DNA of 64,000 nt from Dysgonomonadaceae bacterium zrk40 (GCA_016916535.1 CP070276.1:558001-622000), one strand, 5' to 3'; shown: positions 1 to 9,200, numbered from the stretch's first letter. A program made the numbers and translations. The notes: generated from the sequence alone by a model not told the origin.

Positions 1-46
1 CGTTTCAATCGATGTCGCTTTAAGCCCATCATGTTCTTCTTACAGC

Positions 47-1618
47 TTACAACTCTTCCCTTATCGGATCATCGTACTGCAGCTGAAGCCGTTCCAGCTC
101 CTCGTGCAGCTCGGCGGTGATCTCCTCATACCCCTCCTTGCCGTAGAGGTTCTGCATCTCCGTCGGATCCGTCTCCAGGTCGTAGAGCTCCCACACGTCA
201 ATGTCGTCATAAAAGTGGATCAGCTTGTAGCGATCCGTTTTCACGCCGTAGTGTCGCTTCACCGCATGCTCGCCAGGGTACTCGTAGTAGTGGTAGTAGA
301 GCGACTTGCGCCAATCCTTCGGCTCCTGTTGTGCTTCCAGCAGAGGCAGCAGCGACACCCCCTGCATCTCTTCGGGCACCTCAAGACCCGCCAGCTCCAG
401 CATGGTGGGTGCGAAGTCGATGTTCTGCACCAGTCCCTCAATTGCTCCTCTTTTCTTGAAACCCTCCGGCAGCTGCATCACCAGGGGTGTGCTGAAGGAC
501 TCCTCATACATGAAGCGCTTGTCGAACCAGCCATGTTCACCCATGTAGAAACCCTGGTCGGAGGTGTAAATGATCACCGTATTCTCCGTCAACCCTTCCG
601 CCTCAAGGTAATCGAGCACGCGCCCCACGTTCTCGTCGAGTGAGCGGATCGTCTTGGCGTAGTCACGCATGTAGCGCTGGTACTTCCACTCTGCCAGCTC
701 GTCGCCCTGCAGGTTCGCCTCGTAGAAGGCATCGATGATCGGCTGGTAGTGGGCATCCCATGCCGCTTTCTGGGCTGAGTCGAGACGGGCGTACTCACCA
801 TGGATGTAGGTGTTGGAGAGGCGCGTCTCCACCCCCTCGCGCAGCATCTTCAGGTCGTTCACGATATCCATGTCGTGGTCGCTGGCGATGCTCAACTCCT
901 GTTGTGCCGCCGCGGGGCGACCTGCATAGTCGTCGTAAAAGTTCTCCGGCAGCTCGAACGTCTTCTCCTCATAAAGCGACAGGTGGGGCGTGTCGGCCAT
1001 CCAATTGCGGTGAGCCACCTTGTGGTGGAGGAAAAGCACAAAGGGCTTCGTGTTGTCGCGACCGTTCTCCAGCCACTCCAGGCTCAGGTCGGTGATGATG
1101 TTGGTGGCATATCCCTTGTAGTGAGTCCTTCCCTCTTTGGTGATGAAGTCGGGGTTGTAGTAACTCCCCTGCCCCGGGAGAATCTCCCAATGATCGAAGT
1201 GTGTAGGCTCGCAGTCGAGGTGCCACTTGCCAATCATGGCGGTTTGGTAGCCACCCTCTTGCAGCAGCTGCTGTACCGTCAACTGAGCACTGTCGAAGGT
1301 GGTATGATTGTCCAGCTTGCCGTTCTTGTGGCTGTGCTTGCCGGTGAGCAGGCAAGCGCGGCTCGGTCCCGAGATGGAGTTTGCCACGTAAGCGTTCCGA
1401 AAGATCACCCCATTGTCGGCAATCCGGTCCAGGTTGGGTGTCTCGATGTGGCGGTTGTCGTAGCAACTCATCATCTGCCGCGTATGGTCGTCGGTCATGA
1501 TGTAGACGATGTTGAGAGGTCTCTCAACCTCTGCCTTTCCTCCACCGGTGCAGGAGGCCAGCAGTGCCGTTCCCGCCAGGGGATAAATAATATTTGAATG
1601 AAGTGAAGCTTTATTCAT
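47..1618 (-). CDS. Lipoprotein sulfatase, serine type (S1 family)
   Basis: A 523-aa exported sulfatase. The N-terminus is a lipoprotein signal with lipobox LLASC (Cys23), so the enzyme is probably anchored in the envelope. The metal-binding start of the fold is seen as MTDDH (residues 41-45). The formylglycine motif is S83-G-P-S-R87, the serine version, which would need an anaerobic radical-SAM maturase (anSME) encoded elsewhere. The ending TSDQGFYMGEHGWFDK around residue 355 is the usual second metal-binding region. Length fits the family. It removes sulfate from glycans, substrate unknown; the neighbouring GH109-like gene suggests host or algal aminosugar glycans. The last codons run into a short heptamer repeat (TTGTAAG CTGTAAG on the coding strand) that supplies the stop. 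Confidence 0.93.
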   Translation of the reverse strand: MNKASLHSNIIYPLAGTALLASCTGGGKAEVERPLNIVYIMTDDHTRQMMSCYDNRHIETPNLDRIADNGVIFRNAYVANSISGPSRACLLTGKHSHKNGKLDNHTTFDSAQLTVQQLLQEGGYQTAMIGKWHLDCEPTHFDHWEILPGQGSYYNPDFITKEGRTHYKGYATNIITDLSLEWLENGRDNTKPFVLFLHHKVAHRNWMADTPHLSLYEEKTFELPENFYDDYAGRPAAAQQELSIASDHDMDIVNDLKMLREGVETRLSNTYIHGEYARLDSAQKAAWDAHYQPIIDAFYEANLQGDELAEWKYQRYMRDYAKTIRSLDENVGRVLDYLEAEGLTENTVIIYTSDQGFYMGEHGWFDKRFMYEESFSTPLVMQLPEGFKKRGAIEGLVQNIDFAPTMLELAGLEVPEEMQGVSLLPLLEAQQEPKDWRKSLYYHYYEYPGEHAVKRHYGVKTDRYKLIHFYDDIDVWELYDLETDPTEMQNLYGKEGYEEITAELHEELERLQLQYDDPIREEL

Positions 1619-1638
1619 ACAGATTTTGAATTAGAATT

Positions 1639-1670
1639 CAAAAGTACACAAAGAACTTAATATATGCAAA
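1639..1670 (-). promoter_or_regulatory. Bacteroides-type promoter of the sulfatase gene
   Basis: On the minus strand TTTG (1667-1670) is followed after exactly 20 bp by TACTTTTG (1639-1646). This matches the -33 TTTG and -7 TAnnTTTG consensus of the Bacteroidetes primary sigma factor, about 20 bp before the start codon. Confidence 0.65.
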
Positions 1671-1715
1671 GAGGAAAATGATGAACCGGTTACCACGACT
1701 CATCACTCAGTGATG

Positions 1716-1754
1716 AAAAAAGCGGGGCAAATGTTTCAAACATTTACCCCGCTT
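1716..1754 (-). terminator. Intrinsic terminator after the GH109-like gene
   Basis: A near-perfect hairpin: AAGCGGGG and AAATGTTT pair with AAACATTT and CCCCGCTT (1720-1754). On the minus strand it is followed by a short T run. It lies about 40 bp after the stop codon of the gene ending at 1791 and separates it from the sulfatase promoter. Confidence 0.75.
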
Positions 1755-1765
1755 CCATCTTAACA

Positions 1766-1793
1766 CTTTCAGCTGATCACTGACAACTGATCA
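1766..1793 (-). repeat. Heptamer array at the GH109 stop codon (4 units)
   Basis: On the coding strand the units are TGATCAG, TTGTCAG, TGATCAG, CTGAAAG. The first TGA is the stop codon of the GH109-like gene. Confidence 0.7.
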
Positions 1794-3182
1794 ATAGGCA
1801 AACTGCAGCCCCTGCACCTTGTTCCAGGCACCACGGGTGAAGTCGGGTATCTCTACCGGCATGCTGCCGTTGTCGAGCGAGATCTCTGTGAGCGGCACCA
1901 GGCTGCACCACTCTGCCAGGTCATAGACATCCATATCGAGCGGTAGTCCGTTCTGCAGGCAGTATACCAGGCGATAGTCCATGATGAAGTCCATGCCGCC
2001 GTGGCCACCCACCTCCTTGGCTTTCTCCTCCAGCTCCTGGTGGATGGGGTGCTTGTACTGCTCCATGAGCGCCTTCCTCACATCATCGGGAACTAAGCTG
2101 TGTGCGTTGAGATCCTCATGATTGGGCGCAGCCTCGGCGGTGAGGTCGGACGACTCAAGCGCGTAACCCTGTACCGGGTACTTGTTGGCGAAACCCTTTG
2201 TGCCCGTGAGCTGGTACATCCGAGAGTATGGACGGGGAGTCATCACGTTGTGCTGGATCTGCATCGTCTTCCCTTTCTCGGTGCGGATCATGGTCATGGT
2301 GTGGTCGCCATTGCGGAAGTCGGGGGCCTCGCGGCCGGTGAGCTCCTTCACGATCTGGGGACCCATCACCGGCTTGGTGTCAACCGAGACCAGATAGTTC
2401 ATCTTGTCGCCCCGGTGAATGTTGAGCAGCTGGCAGGCCCGGCCGATGCCGTGCGTGGGATAGACATCCCCGCGGTGATGCTCGTTGAAGTCGAGGCGCC
2501 AATTGTCCCAGTAGCTATCCCAGAAGTCGGACAGCTGGTGAATGTACGATCCCTCGGCATGGAGCACCTCGCCAAAGAGACCCTGCTGCGCCATGTGGAG
2601 CGTGGTAAGCTCAAAATAGTCATAAACACAGTTCTCCAGCTGCATGCAATGCTTGCGCGTGCGCTCGGAGGTATCAACGAGGCGCCAGATATCCTCCATG
2701 GTCATGGCTGCCGGCACCTCAATGGCCACGTGCTTACCCTGCTCCATGGCATAGACCCCCATGTCGGCATGGCTCTTCCAGTCGGTCACCACGTATACCA
2801 GGTCCAGGTCGTCGCGCTCCACCAGCTCCTTCCAGGCATCAGCGCTACCGGAGTAGGCGGCCGCCTCGGGTAGGCCTGCCTCACGCAGGATCTCCTGCGC
2901 CACCTCCACCCGCTCGGGGCGGATGTCGCAGAGCGCCTTGATCTCCACACCGGGGATGTGGGTGAATCGTTGTACGGCACCGGGACCGCGCATACCGAGG
3001 CCGATGAAGCCTACCCGTACCACGGGGATGGGATCGGCTGCATACTGTACCATGTCGGTCTGGCCGGCCGGACGTGCCGGCGCGGGGGTCTGAATCATGC
3101 CACTCTCCTGCTGCGGTGAAGCGCAGCCAAAAAGGAGTAGCAGCAGACTGAATAACATCAGTTGAAATGTTTTGGTGTTCAT
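1791..3182 (-). CDS. Gfo/Idh/MocA-type lipoprotein, GH109-like
   Basis: A 463-aa protein with lipoprotein signal (lipobox LLFGC, Cys20), then a Rossmann NAD-binding start GFIGLGMRG at residues 58-66 and the Gfo/Idh/MocA C-terminal domain. The start motif and the two-domain layout match glycoside hydrolase family 109, which cleaves alpha-N-acetylgalactosamine by an NAD-dependent redox mechanism. The lipoprotein signal places it in the envelope, as usual for Bacteroidetes GH109 proteins. It has its own -7-like site upstream and a strong terminator downstream, so it is probably monocistronic. A plain sugar dehydrogenase is the alternative; the specificity cannot be read from sequence alone. Confidence 0.85.
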   Translation of the reverse strand: MNTKTFQLMLFSLLLLLFGCASPQQESGMIQTPAPARPAGQTDMVQYAADPIPVVRVGFIGLGMRGPGAVQRFTHIPGVEIKALCDIRPERVEVAQEILREAGLPEAAAYSGSADAWKELVERDDLDLVYVVTDWKSHADMGVYAMEQGKHVAIEVPAAMTMEDIWRLVDTSERTRKHCMQLENCVYDYFELTTLHMAQQGLFGEVLHAEGSYIHQLSDFWDSYWDNWRLDFNEHHRGDVYPTHGIGRACQLLNIHRGDKMNYLVSVDTKPVMGPQIVKELTGREAPDFRNGDHTMTMIRTEKGKTMQIQHNVMTPRPYSRMYQLTGTKGFANKYPVQGYALESSDLTAEAAPNHEDLNAHSLVPDDVRKALMEQYKHPIHQELEEKAKEVGGHGGMDFIMDYRLVYCLQNGLPLDMDVYDLAEWCSLVPLTEISLDNGSMPVEIPDFTRGAWNKVQGLQFAY

Positions 3183-3245
3183 GTTCTCTTCTTTTGTTCT
3201 AGTGAATGTATATGTGAATATTCTTGTGTCTGTTCTTTATGCAGA

Positions 3246-3253
3246 CAAAATTA
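3246..3253 (-). promoter_or_regulatory. -7 element upstream of the GH109-like gene
   Basis: TAATTTTG on the minus strand fits TAnnTTTG and lies about 65 bp before the start codon. I see no convincing TTTG at the -33 position. Confidence 0.45.
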
Positions 3254-3286
3254 GTAAAAAATATACACGGAACATATTGAATATTT

Positions 3287-4603
3287 TTATTTTCCTACTG
3301 CATTTATCGCATACAAAGGTAAATTGATCAACCAGGATTCCACTTTATAATCAGCCAGGGAGGCACGAATAGCTTTTCCGGGACTGTTTTTCTGACAGAA
3401 AAGCCTAAAGCTGTTAGACTTCACATTTACACCCGATTTCACTTCGATTGGGATCACATCATCGTTGGCAGTTTGAATGAGGAAATCAAGCTCATACTTA
3501 CTGTTACCGAATGTATGATAATAGAGTGACAATTCGCTATCTTGAATCAGTTGCTGGAATACAAATTGTTCTGTCAATGCACCTTTGAACTCCGAGAAAA
3601 TTGCCTTTCCATCTGCAACCGTTTTGGCATTGAGCTTCGACATCGCCCCCAGGAGTCCCACATCGTTGTGAAATAGTTTGAAGGCGGATAACTCCTGATA
3701 TGCAACCAAAGGCAAAGCAGATTTGCTTGTGTTGTAAATTTTATGCAGTAGACCAGCATCAGTAAGCCATTGGATGGCTAACTCAAAATCTTTGGCTCTG
3801 GCACCCTCTTTTATCACACCGTAGATGAATTTTTTGTTTTCTTTCGATAGTTGCGATGGAATACTATCCCACACCATGTTGATTCTCGGCAAAAGTTCCT
3901 TTGGTGCATGTTTTGAAAAGTCGTTCCGATAGGAGTCTATGATTTGATTCTGGATGATGCGCACCTGTTGCCAATCCCGGTTTTCTACAAAATCGCCAAC
4001 AGCCTCAGGCATTCCACCTATATAGAGATAATAGCGCAGGTAATTGATTAGTTTATTTTTAAAAAAGGAGAGATTTTCAAGATCATTTTTTTCCAGGAGA
4101 TCAGTGATGCCCGGTTCATCCATAGCCAGCAAGAACTCGTAAAATGACATGGGATACAATTTCATCAACTCCACTTTTCCAACCGGAAATGACTCTTCGG
4201 GGTGTATACCCACCCCAAGTAGAGAGCCAGCAGCGATAATGTGATATTGGGGTGCATCTTCATAGAGATACTTCAATGAGGTGATGCCTTTACGTGCCAC
4301 CTGAATCTCATCGAAGATGATCAAGGTATCCGCTGCATTGATCCTGAGATTACAATATGCGTTCAGCACCGTTACAATCCTGTCAGCATCAAAATCAACT
4401 TCAAAAAGATGAACCGGTGCACCCGGTCTTTCAAAATTGATGTAAGCCACCTGCCTGTAATGCTTTTTGCCAAATTCCTGCAGTAGCCAGGTCTTTCCCA
4501 CCTGCCTGGCACCAAGAAAAACAAGTGGCTTCCGTCTTTTAGAGGTCTTCCACTTAACCAACTCTTCAACCTTTGTTCGATACATATTTACCGGATTAAA
4601 CAA
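3287..4603 (-). CDS. AAA_14 / DUF4143 family ATPase
   Basis: A 438-aa P-loop ATPase of the family common in Bacteroidetes and archaea. Walker A is GARQVGKT (residues 31-38), Walker B is LIIFDEIQ, and the sensor-like stretch IIAAGSLLGV follows. The C-terminal half is DUF4143, ending with a restriction-endonuclease-like strand pattern (ELDFLIQ, then VIPIEVKSG). Family members are often in many copies per genome with unknown function. Two decayed relatives lie in this same window (17490-17770 and 22056-25215). It follows pflA on the same strand but has its own elaborate upstream repeat region, suggesting separate control. Confidence 0.88.
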   Translation of the reverse strand: MFNPVNMYRTKVEELVKWKTSKRRKPLVFLGARQVGKTWLLQEFGKKHYRQVAYINFERPGAPVHLFEVDFDADRIVTVLNAYCNLRINAADTLIIFDEIQVARKGITSLKYLYEDAPQYHIIAAGSLLGVGIHPEESFPVGKVELMKLYPMSFYEFLLAMDEPGITDLLEKNDLENLSFFKNKLINYLRYYLYIGGMPEAVGDFVENRDWQQVRIIQNQIIDSYRNDFSKHAPKELLPRINMVWDSIPSQLSKENKKFIYGVIKEGARAKDFELAIQWLTDAGLLHKIYNTSKSALPLVAYQELSAFKLFHNDVGLLGAMSKLNAKTVADGKAIFSEFKGALTEQFVFQQLIQDSELSLYYHTFGNSKYELDFLIQTANDDVIPIEVKSGVNVKSNSFRLFCQKNSPGKAIRASLADYKVESWLINLPLYAINAVGK

Positions 4604-4610
4604 TGTAATT

Positions 4611-4722
4611 GAACACTTTTCTCCTTAAATAATCCGATAAAAATACACTTTTCTCTCAATATATCAAAGAAAAACTACATTTTTCTCCCATTTTCTGCAG
4701 GCACAACCACACTTTTCTCTCA
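4611..4722 (-). promoter_or_regulatory. Four iterons phased at exactly 32 bp upstream of the DUF4143 ATPase
   Basis: The plus-strand core ACAC/T-TTTTCTC starts at 4613, 4645, 4677 (one substitution, ACATTTTTCTC) and 4709, each exactly 32 bp apart. On the gene strand these read GAGAAAAGTGT. The last copy overlaps the pflA stop codon, the first lies about 10 bp from the ATPase start codon. Equal spacing of about three helical turns puts all copies on one DNA face, as for a cooperatively bound operator. No binding protein can be named. Confidence 0.7.
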
Positions 4723-5436
4723 CGACACTACAAACCGCTTAAAAAACTCCCTCGCCCGCTCCAGTCGTTCGGGCGACAGCTCCGGGGTGCCCTCCAGGCG
4801 ATATTTCAACCCCAGCTGTTCATACTTGTGCGCCCCCATGCGGTGGTACGGCAGCAGCTCCACCTTCTCGATACAGCTGTAGGGCCTCAGGAAGTCCGCC
4901 AGCTGCTGCAGTCGCCCGTCGTCGTCCGTCCACCCGGGCACCACCACGTGGCGTATCCAGGTGGCAATCTGCTTCTCCTCCAGGTAGTCCAGGCAGCGCA
5001 GCGTGTTGGTGATCTTAGCCCCCGTCAGCTCCTTGTGCTGCTGCGGGTCTGCCGTCTTCACATCCAGCAGCACCAGGTCCGCCGCCTCCAGCGCCTCGCG
5101 CACCGCAGGCGACCAGAGTGCGCCCGAGGTATCCAGCGCCGTGTGGATCCCCTTCTCGCGACAGAGCACGAAGAAGTCGCGCACAAACTCCGCCTGCATC
5201 AGCGGCTCGCCCCCCGTCACGGTCACGCCCCCCTTTGCGATGAAGCTCTTGTAGCGCATCACCTCCTCCAGCAGCTCCTGCGGCGTCATCTGGTAGCTGC
5301 CGCTCCCCTTCTCCCAGGTGTCGGGATTGTGGCAATAGAGGCAGCGCAGCGGGCATCCCTGCAGGAACACTACGAAGCGTATCCCAGGCCCGTCGACCGT
5401 GCCGAAGCTCTCGAGAGAATGTATATTACCTGTCAT
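4720..5436 (-). CDS. pflA: Pyruvate formate-lyase activating enzyme
   Basis: A radical-SAM enzyme that puts the glycyl radical on PflB. The iron-sulfur motif C-P-L-R-C-L-Y-C (CX3CX2C) is clear, preceded by FGTVDGPGIRFVVFLQG, the classical PFL-activase start. I choose the ATG at 5436 (238 aa), which gives the normal family length; an upstream start at 5496 would add 20 residues that look random. It lies downstream of pflB on the same strand, separated by hairpin element 1. Its stop codon overlaps the last iteron of the next gene's control region. Confidence 0.95.
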   Translation of the reverse strand: MTGNIHSLESFGTVDGPGIRFVVFLQGCPLRCLYCHNPDTWEKGSGSYQMTPQELLEEVMRYKSFIAKGGVTVTGGEPLMQAEFVRDFFVLCREKGIHTALDTSGALWSPAVREALEAADLVLLDVKTADPQQHKELTGAKITNTLRCLDYLEEKQIATWIRHVVVPGWTDDDGRLQQLADFLRPYSCIEKVELLPYHRMGAHKYEQLGLKYRLEGTPELSPERLERAREFFKRFVVS

Positions 5437-5523
5437 ACTCTTTATTGTTTGTGGGCGCAATATCCCTTCGGTTATTGCTGATGCATATTTCTGCATCTAG
5501 AAATACTATATCAGCTGTGAAGA

Positions 5524-5677
5524 GGGGATATTTTCTTGCTCCTCAGTTATTCGCTGGGAACCTGTCCGACGAAGGTTATGTGAAAAAGAGAAGTTGCTTG
5601 AGCGAAGCGAGTTCTTCTCTTTTCATAACCGAGTCGCTGACAGGTCAGGGAATAAGTGCAGACAAGAAAACATCCCC
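5524..5677. other. Structured hairpin element 1 (pflB-pflA junction)
   Basis: A 154-bp nested inverted repeat. Outer stem 5524-5538 pairs with 5663-5677 (14 of 15). Then TTATTC (5547-5552) pairs with GAATAA (5650-5655), ACCTGTC (5560-5566) with GACAGGT (5639-5645), CGAC with GTCG, and an apical stem 5574-5593 with 5614-5630. The 20-nt apical loop 5594-5613 contains TTGAGCGAAGCGAGTT. Loop and blocks such as CTCAG and GGGNACC recur in elements 2 and 3, while stem sequences differ. An ORF crossing it is only a by-product. Confidence 0.8.
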
Positions 5678-5683
5678 TTTCTA

Positions 5684-5746
5684 AAAGCGATAAGCTATAA
5701 GCTATAAGCTAAAAGCTATAAGCTTACAGCTAAAGACTCAAAGCTT
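5684..5746 (-). repeat. Heptamer array at the pflB stop codon (9 units)
   Basis: Reading the coding strand from 5746: AAGCTTT, GAGTCTT, TAGCTGT, AAGCTTA, TAGCTTT and four more. The last two sense codons and the stop of pflB (AAG CTT TGA) are already part of the array, and the array leads straight into hairpin element 1. Confidence 0.8.
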
Positions 5747-7978
5747 CTGATTGATCGTCCTCGAGATCACATCCAGCTGCTGTTCACGCGTCAGCTTCAC
5801 GAAGTTCACCGCGTAGCCGGAGACACGAATCGTCAGCTGCGGATAGTTCTCCGGGTGCGCCATGGCATCCAGCAGCAGCTCCTTGTCGAAGACGTTCACG
5901 TTCAGGTGCTGCCCACCGTCGGCGGTGAAGTAGCCATCCAGCAGCCCCACCATGTTCGAGACACGCGTATCACGCTCCTTGCCCAGCGAACCCGGGGAAA
6001 CAGCGAAGGTGTAGGAGATGCCGTCGTGCGCATGCTGGAACGGCAGCTTCGCCACCGATGCCAGGGCCGCCACGGCCCCCTTCTTGTCGCGCCCGTTCAT
6101 CGGGTTGGCCCCCGGAGCGAAAGGCTCGCCTGCCGGGCGACCGTCTGGAGTGGCACCCGTCTTCTTGCCGTAGACCACGTTCGAGGTGATCGTCAGGATC
6201 GACTGAGTCGGCTTCGCGTTGCGATACGTCTCGTGCTGACGGAGGTACCCCATGAACTTGCGGGTGATCTCCACCGCGATCTGATCCGTGCGGTCGTCGT
6301 TGTTGCCGAAGGGCACGTACTCCCCTTCCCGCTCGAAGTCCACGGCGATGCCCCGCTCGTCGCGGATCACCTTCACCCGTGCGTCACGAATCGCCGCCAG
6401 CGAGTCCGCAACGATCGAGAGACCCGCGATACCGGTCGCCCTGATGCGCTCCACATCCCCGTCGTGCAGCGCCATCTCGAACGCCTCGTAGGCATACTTG
6501 TCGTGCATGTAGTGGATGATCTTGAGCGCATTCACATAGACTTTCGCCAGCCAGCGCATCGAATGGTCGAACTTCTCCATCACCTCCTCATAATCCAGAT
6601 ACTCCGATGTGATCGCCTCATACCTGGGTGCCACCTGCACGCCCGACTTCTCGTCGCGGCCGCCGTTGATGGCATAGAGCAGACACTTCGCCAGGTTGGC
6701 GCGCGCCCCGAAGAGCTGCATCTGCTTACCGATCTTCATCGGCGACACGCAGCAGGCAATGCCGTAGTCGTCGCCATAGTCCGGCCGCATCAGGTCGTCG
6801 TTCTCATATTGAATCGCCGAAGTGTCCACCGACACCTTCGAGCAGAAGCGCTTCCAGTTCTCAGGGCTCTGCTGCGACCAGAGCACCGTCAGGTTGGGCT
6901 CCGGTGCAGGCCCCAGGTTGTAAAGCGTATGCAGGTAGCGGAACGAGGTGCGTGTCACCAGCGTGCGGCCATCCAGCGTCTGTCCCCCCAGCGCCTCGGT
7001 CACCCACACCGGGTCGCCCGAGAAGAGCTCGTTGTAGTCCGGTGTGCGGAGGAAGCGCACGATGCGAAGCTTGATGATCAGCTGGTCCACCATCTCCTGC
7101 GCCTCGCTCTCGGTGATCAGGCCCGCCTGCAGGTCCTTCTCGATGTAGATGTCGAGGAAGGTCGAAGTACGTCCGATCGACATCGCCGCACCATCCTGGT
7201 CCTTCACGGCCGCCAGGTAGGCGAAGTAGAGGAACTGCACCGCCTCGCGGCTGTCGCGTGCCGGCTGGCTCACGTCGAATCCGTAGCCCGCGCACATCTT
7301 CTCAAACACCTTGAGCGCCTTGATCTGCTCGCTCACCTCCTCGCGGTTGCGGATGCTGTTCTCGGTGAACTCCTGGATGTCGAGCCGCAGCATGAAATCC
7401 TTGCGCTCCTCGATCAGGGCCGTGGTACCGTATAGTGGCACGCGGCGGTAGTCGCCGATGATGCGCCCGCGTCCGTAGGCGTCCGGCAGACCGGTGATGA
7501 TACCCGACTTGCGTGCCGCCAGCATCTCATCGTTGTATGCCGAGAAGACACCCTCGTTGTGCGTCTTGCGGTAGCGCGTGTAGATCTCCTTCGTCATCGG
7601 GTCCAGCTCAAAGCCGTAGGCGTTGAGAGCGTTCTCCACCATGCGGATGCCCCCCTTGGGGAAGATCCCCCTCTTGAGTGGTGCATCGGTCTGCAGCCCC
7701 ACAATCACCTCGTTCTCCTGGTCAATGTAACCCGGCCCGTAAGTATCTATCTGCTGCGGCAGCTTCGTCTCCGCGTCGTAGACCCCCTTCGCCTGCTCCT
7801 CCTTGAACATCTCCGTCAGTCTGTCCCACACCTTCTGCGTCCGCTCGGTGGAGGGTGCCAGGAAAGTGTCGTCCCCCTCGTAGGGCGTATAGTTGTTCAT
7901 GATGAAGTCCCTCACGTTGATCTCTTTCTTCCAGAGCTCCCCGCGGAACCCTTCCCATGCGTTTTGATTCTTTACCAT
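5738..7978 (-). CDS. pflB: Formate C-acetyltransferase (pyruvate formate-lyase)
   Basis: A 746-aa glycyl-radical enzyme that splits pyruvate with CoA into acetyl-CoA and formate in anaerobic fermentation. The catalytic cysteine pair is Cys409-Cys410 in GIACCVSPM. The glycyl-radical motif RVSGYAV puts the radical at about Gly721. Length is close to the usual 750-760. It follows the formate channel gene and precedes pflA, so the three form a formate operon with hairpin elements in both junctions. The C-terminal residues Lys-Leu are encoded by the start of a heptamer repeat array, so the natural C-terminus may have been edited by repeat growth. Confidence 0.97.
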   Translation of the reverse strand: MVKNQNAWEGFRGELWKKEINVRDFIMNNYTPYEGDDTFLAPSTERTQKVWDRLTEMFKEEQAKGVYDAETKLPQQIDTYGPGYIDQENEVIVGLQTDAPLKRGIFPKGGIRMVENALNAYGFELDPMTKEIYTRYRKTHNEGVFSAYNDEMLAARKSGIITGLPDAYGRGRIIGDYRRVPLYGTTALIEERKDFMLRLDIQEFTENSIRNREEVSEQIKALKVFEKMCAGYGFDVSQPARDSREAVQFLYFAYLAAVKDQDGAAMSIGRTSTFLDIYIEKDLQAGLITESEAQEMVDQLIIKLRIVRFLRTPDYNELFSGDPVWVTEALGGQTLDGRTLVTRTSFRYLHTLYNLGPAPEPNLTVLWSQQSPENWKRFCSKVSVDTSAIQYENDDLMRPDYGDDYGIACCVSPMKIGKQMQLFGARANLAKCLLYAINGGRDEKSGVQVAPRYEAITSEYLDYEEVMEKFDHSMRWLAKVYVNALKIIHYMHDKYAYEAFEMALHDGDVERIRATGIAGLSIVADSLAAIRDARVKVIRDERGIAVDFEREGEYVPFGNNDDRTDQIAVEITRKFMGYLRQHETYRNAKPTQSILTITSNVVYGKKTGATPDGRPAGEPFAPGANPMNGRDKKGAVAALASVAKLPFQHAHDGISYTFAVSPGSLGKERDTRVSNMVGLLDGYFTADGGQHLNVNVFDKELLLDAMAHPENYPQLTIRVSGYAVNFVKLTREQQLDVISRTINQKL

Positions 7979-7986
7979 AATTCTTT

Positions 7987-8082
7987 ATGTTAGTACGTTA
8001 GTATGTTATTTCGTTATTACGTTAGTATGTTGATACGTTAGTATGTTAGTATGTTAGTATGTTTGTATGTTAATACGTTTGT
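7987..8082. repeat. Degenerate octamer array AYGTTAGT (12 units)
   Basis: Twelve contiguous 8-bp units close to ATGTTAGT/ACGTTAGT fill the leader between the pflB start codon and hairpin element 2. No unit breaks the 8-bp phase except one extra base near 8042. It probably lies within the focA-pflB transcript. Confidence 0.8.
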
Positions 8083-8106
8083 AAATTCAATATGCTTGGT
8101 TTGATT

Positions 8107-8260
8107 GTTGATTTGTTAGAGACCTCAGCTTGTTGTCGGGGCACCCGTTCGCTGCAACAAGCGCAACCTGACAAGCTGTTTGAGCGAAGCGAGTTCTTGT
8201 CAGGTAGCTTGTAAAGCCTAAAACGGGTCGACAAGAAGCAGCAGTTGAGAAAAAATCAAC
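8107..8260. other. Structured hairpin element 2 (focA-pflB junction)
   Basis: Nested inverted repeats: GTTGATTT (8107-8114) with AAATCAAC (8253-8260); GCTT (8128-8131) with AAGC (8236-8239); TTGTCG (8133-8138) with CGACAA (8229-8234); CCCGTT (8144-8149) with AACGGG (8222-8227); ACAAGC (8157-8162) with GCTTGT (8207-8212); apical CCTGACAAG (8167-8175) with CTTGTCAGG (8196-8204). The 20-nt loop 8176-8195 has TTGAGCGAAGCGAGTT. The right arm begins exactly at the stop codon of the formate channel gene. Confidence 0.82.
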
Positions 8261-9041
8261 TTTCAGCAAGATACAACCAGCCGTACACCATCCCTACCAG
8301 ACCCATGCCGCCGACGATGTTGCCCAGCGTGGCAGGGATCAGGTTCTGCAGGATGAAGGCACCCCAGGAGATCTCCGCACCTGTGTAGATCGCTGCCGGG
8401 ATGAAAAACATGTTGGCGATGGAGTGCTCGTATCCCAGTGTCACGAAGAGCATGATCGGGATCCAGATGGCGATGCTCTTGCCCGCGATATCCTTTCCCG
8501 CGAAGCCCATCAGCATGCCGAGGCATACCAACCAGTTGGCACCGATACCCTTCACGAATACCGGCCAGAACGCCTGGTCCACCTTCGCCCCTGCAAGGTT
8601 GTGCAGGTAAGAGTGCCAGGGCTCCTTGTCCAGCATTCCCACGTGTGCGGAGAGCAGCCATGCCACCAGTTGTGCACCAATGAAGTTGAAAAGGTAGGAT
8701 ATCAGCAGCAGCGCAGCCACGCGGCGCAGTGTCAGCTCCTTGCGCAGTAGCGGGAAGCCGAAGCCGGCGCAGTCGCTCGTGAAGAGATCCGCACCGGTGA
8801 CCGACACCATGATCAGTCCTATGGGGAACAGCGCCCCTGCCATGAACTTCACCAGCCCCGGGTTGGCTACCGCCACGCCCGGCATGCCACCCGCCACCAT
8901 CACCGTCAGCAGACCGCCGAACGCGATAAAGGCCCCACCCAGCACCGCCATCAGGGCGAACTGCGGGAAAGGCCGCTTCTCTTTCTCAATGGCTGCCCGT
9001 CTGAATGCGTCGGCAGCCTCCGTAGGAGTCAAATAGTTCAT
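8256..9041 (-). CDS. Formate/nitrite transporter family channel
   Basis: A 261-aa FNT-family (FocA/NirC) integral membrane channel. Several hydrophobic segments separated by glycines and the pattern GMLMGFAGKDIAGKSIAIW match the family. Its position as first gene before pflB and pflA argues for formate export/import, hence a FocA role. The ORF ends AES followed by a TGA that lies within the outer stem of hairpin element 2. A -7 element (TATCTTTG) lies about 100 bp upstream, so it likely starts the formate operon. Confidence 0.93.
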   Translation of the reverse strand: MNYLTPTEAADAFRRAAIEKEKRPFPQFALMAVLGGAFIAFGGLLTVMVAGGMPGVAVANPGLVKFMAGALFPIGLIMVSVTGADLFTSDCAGFGFPLLRKELTLRRVAALLLISYLFNFIGAQLVAWLLSAHVGMLDKEPWHSYLHNLAGAKVDQAFWPVFVKGIGANWLVCLGMLMGFAGKDIAGKSIAIWIPIMLFVTLGYEHSIANMFFIPAAIYTGAEISWGAFILQNLIPATLGNIVGGMGLVGMVYGWLYLAES

Positions 9042-9140
9042 GCTTGTAACAACCTAAAACAGAGCCGGGGGAACATCCTAAAACCAATCAATCCGAATCA
9101 CTGATCCGGAACCTCCACCGTGATCTTGTTAAACAGGCTG

Positions 9141-9148
9141 CAAAGATA
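9141..9148 (-). promoter_or_regulatory. -7 element for the formate operon
   Basis: TATCTTTG on the minus strand matches TAnnTTTG. A TTG-like -33 is only weak. It lies 100 bp before the channel gene. Confidence 0.5.
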
Positions 9149-9200
9149 CGAAACTCTCCCCAATTAAAGAAATATTTCCATAATAAATATCAGGAAATTT

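Noticed and set aside
800-1597. Long plus-strand ORFs opposite the sulfatase, pflB, wzc and tviB genes
   Set aside because: Shadow frames of GC-rich genes with recognised products on the other strand.
5445-8269. ORFs crossing hairpin elements 1 and 2 (5445-5684 plus strand, 8087-8269 minus strand)
   Set aside because: They are formed by the inverted repeats, have no family similarity I can see, and run through the symmetrical stems.
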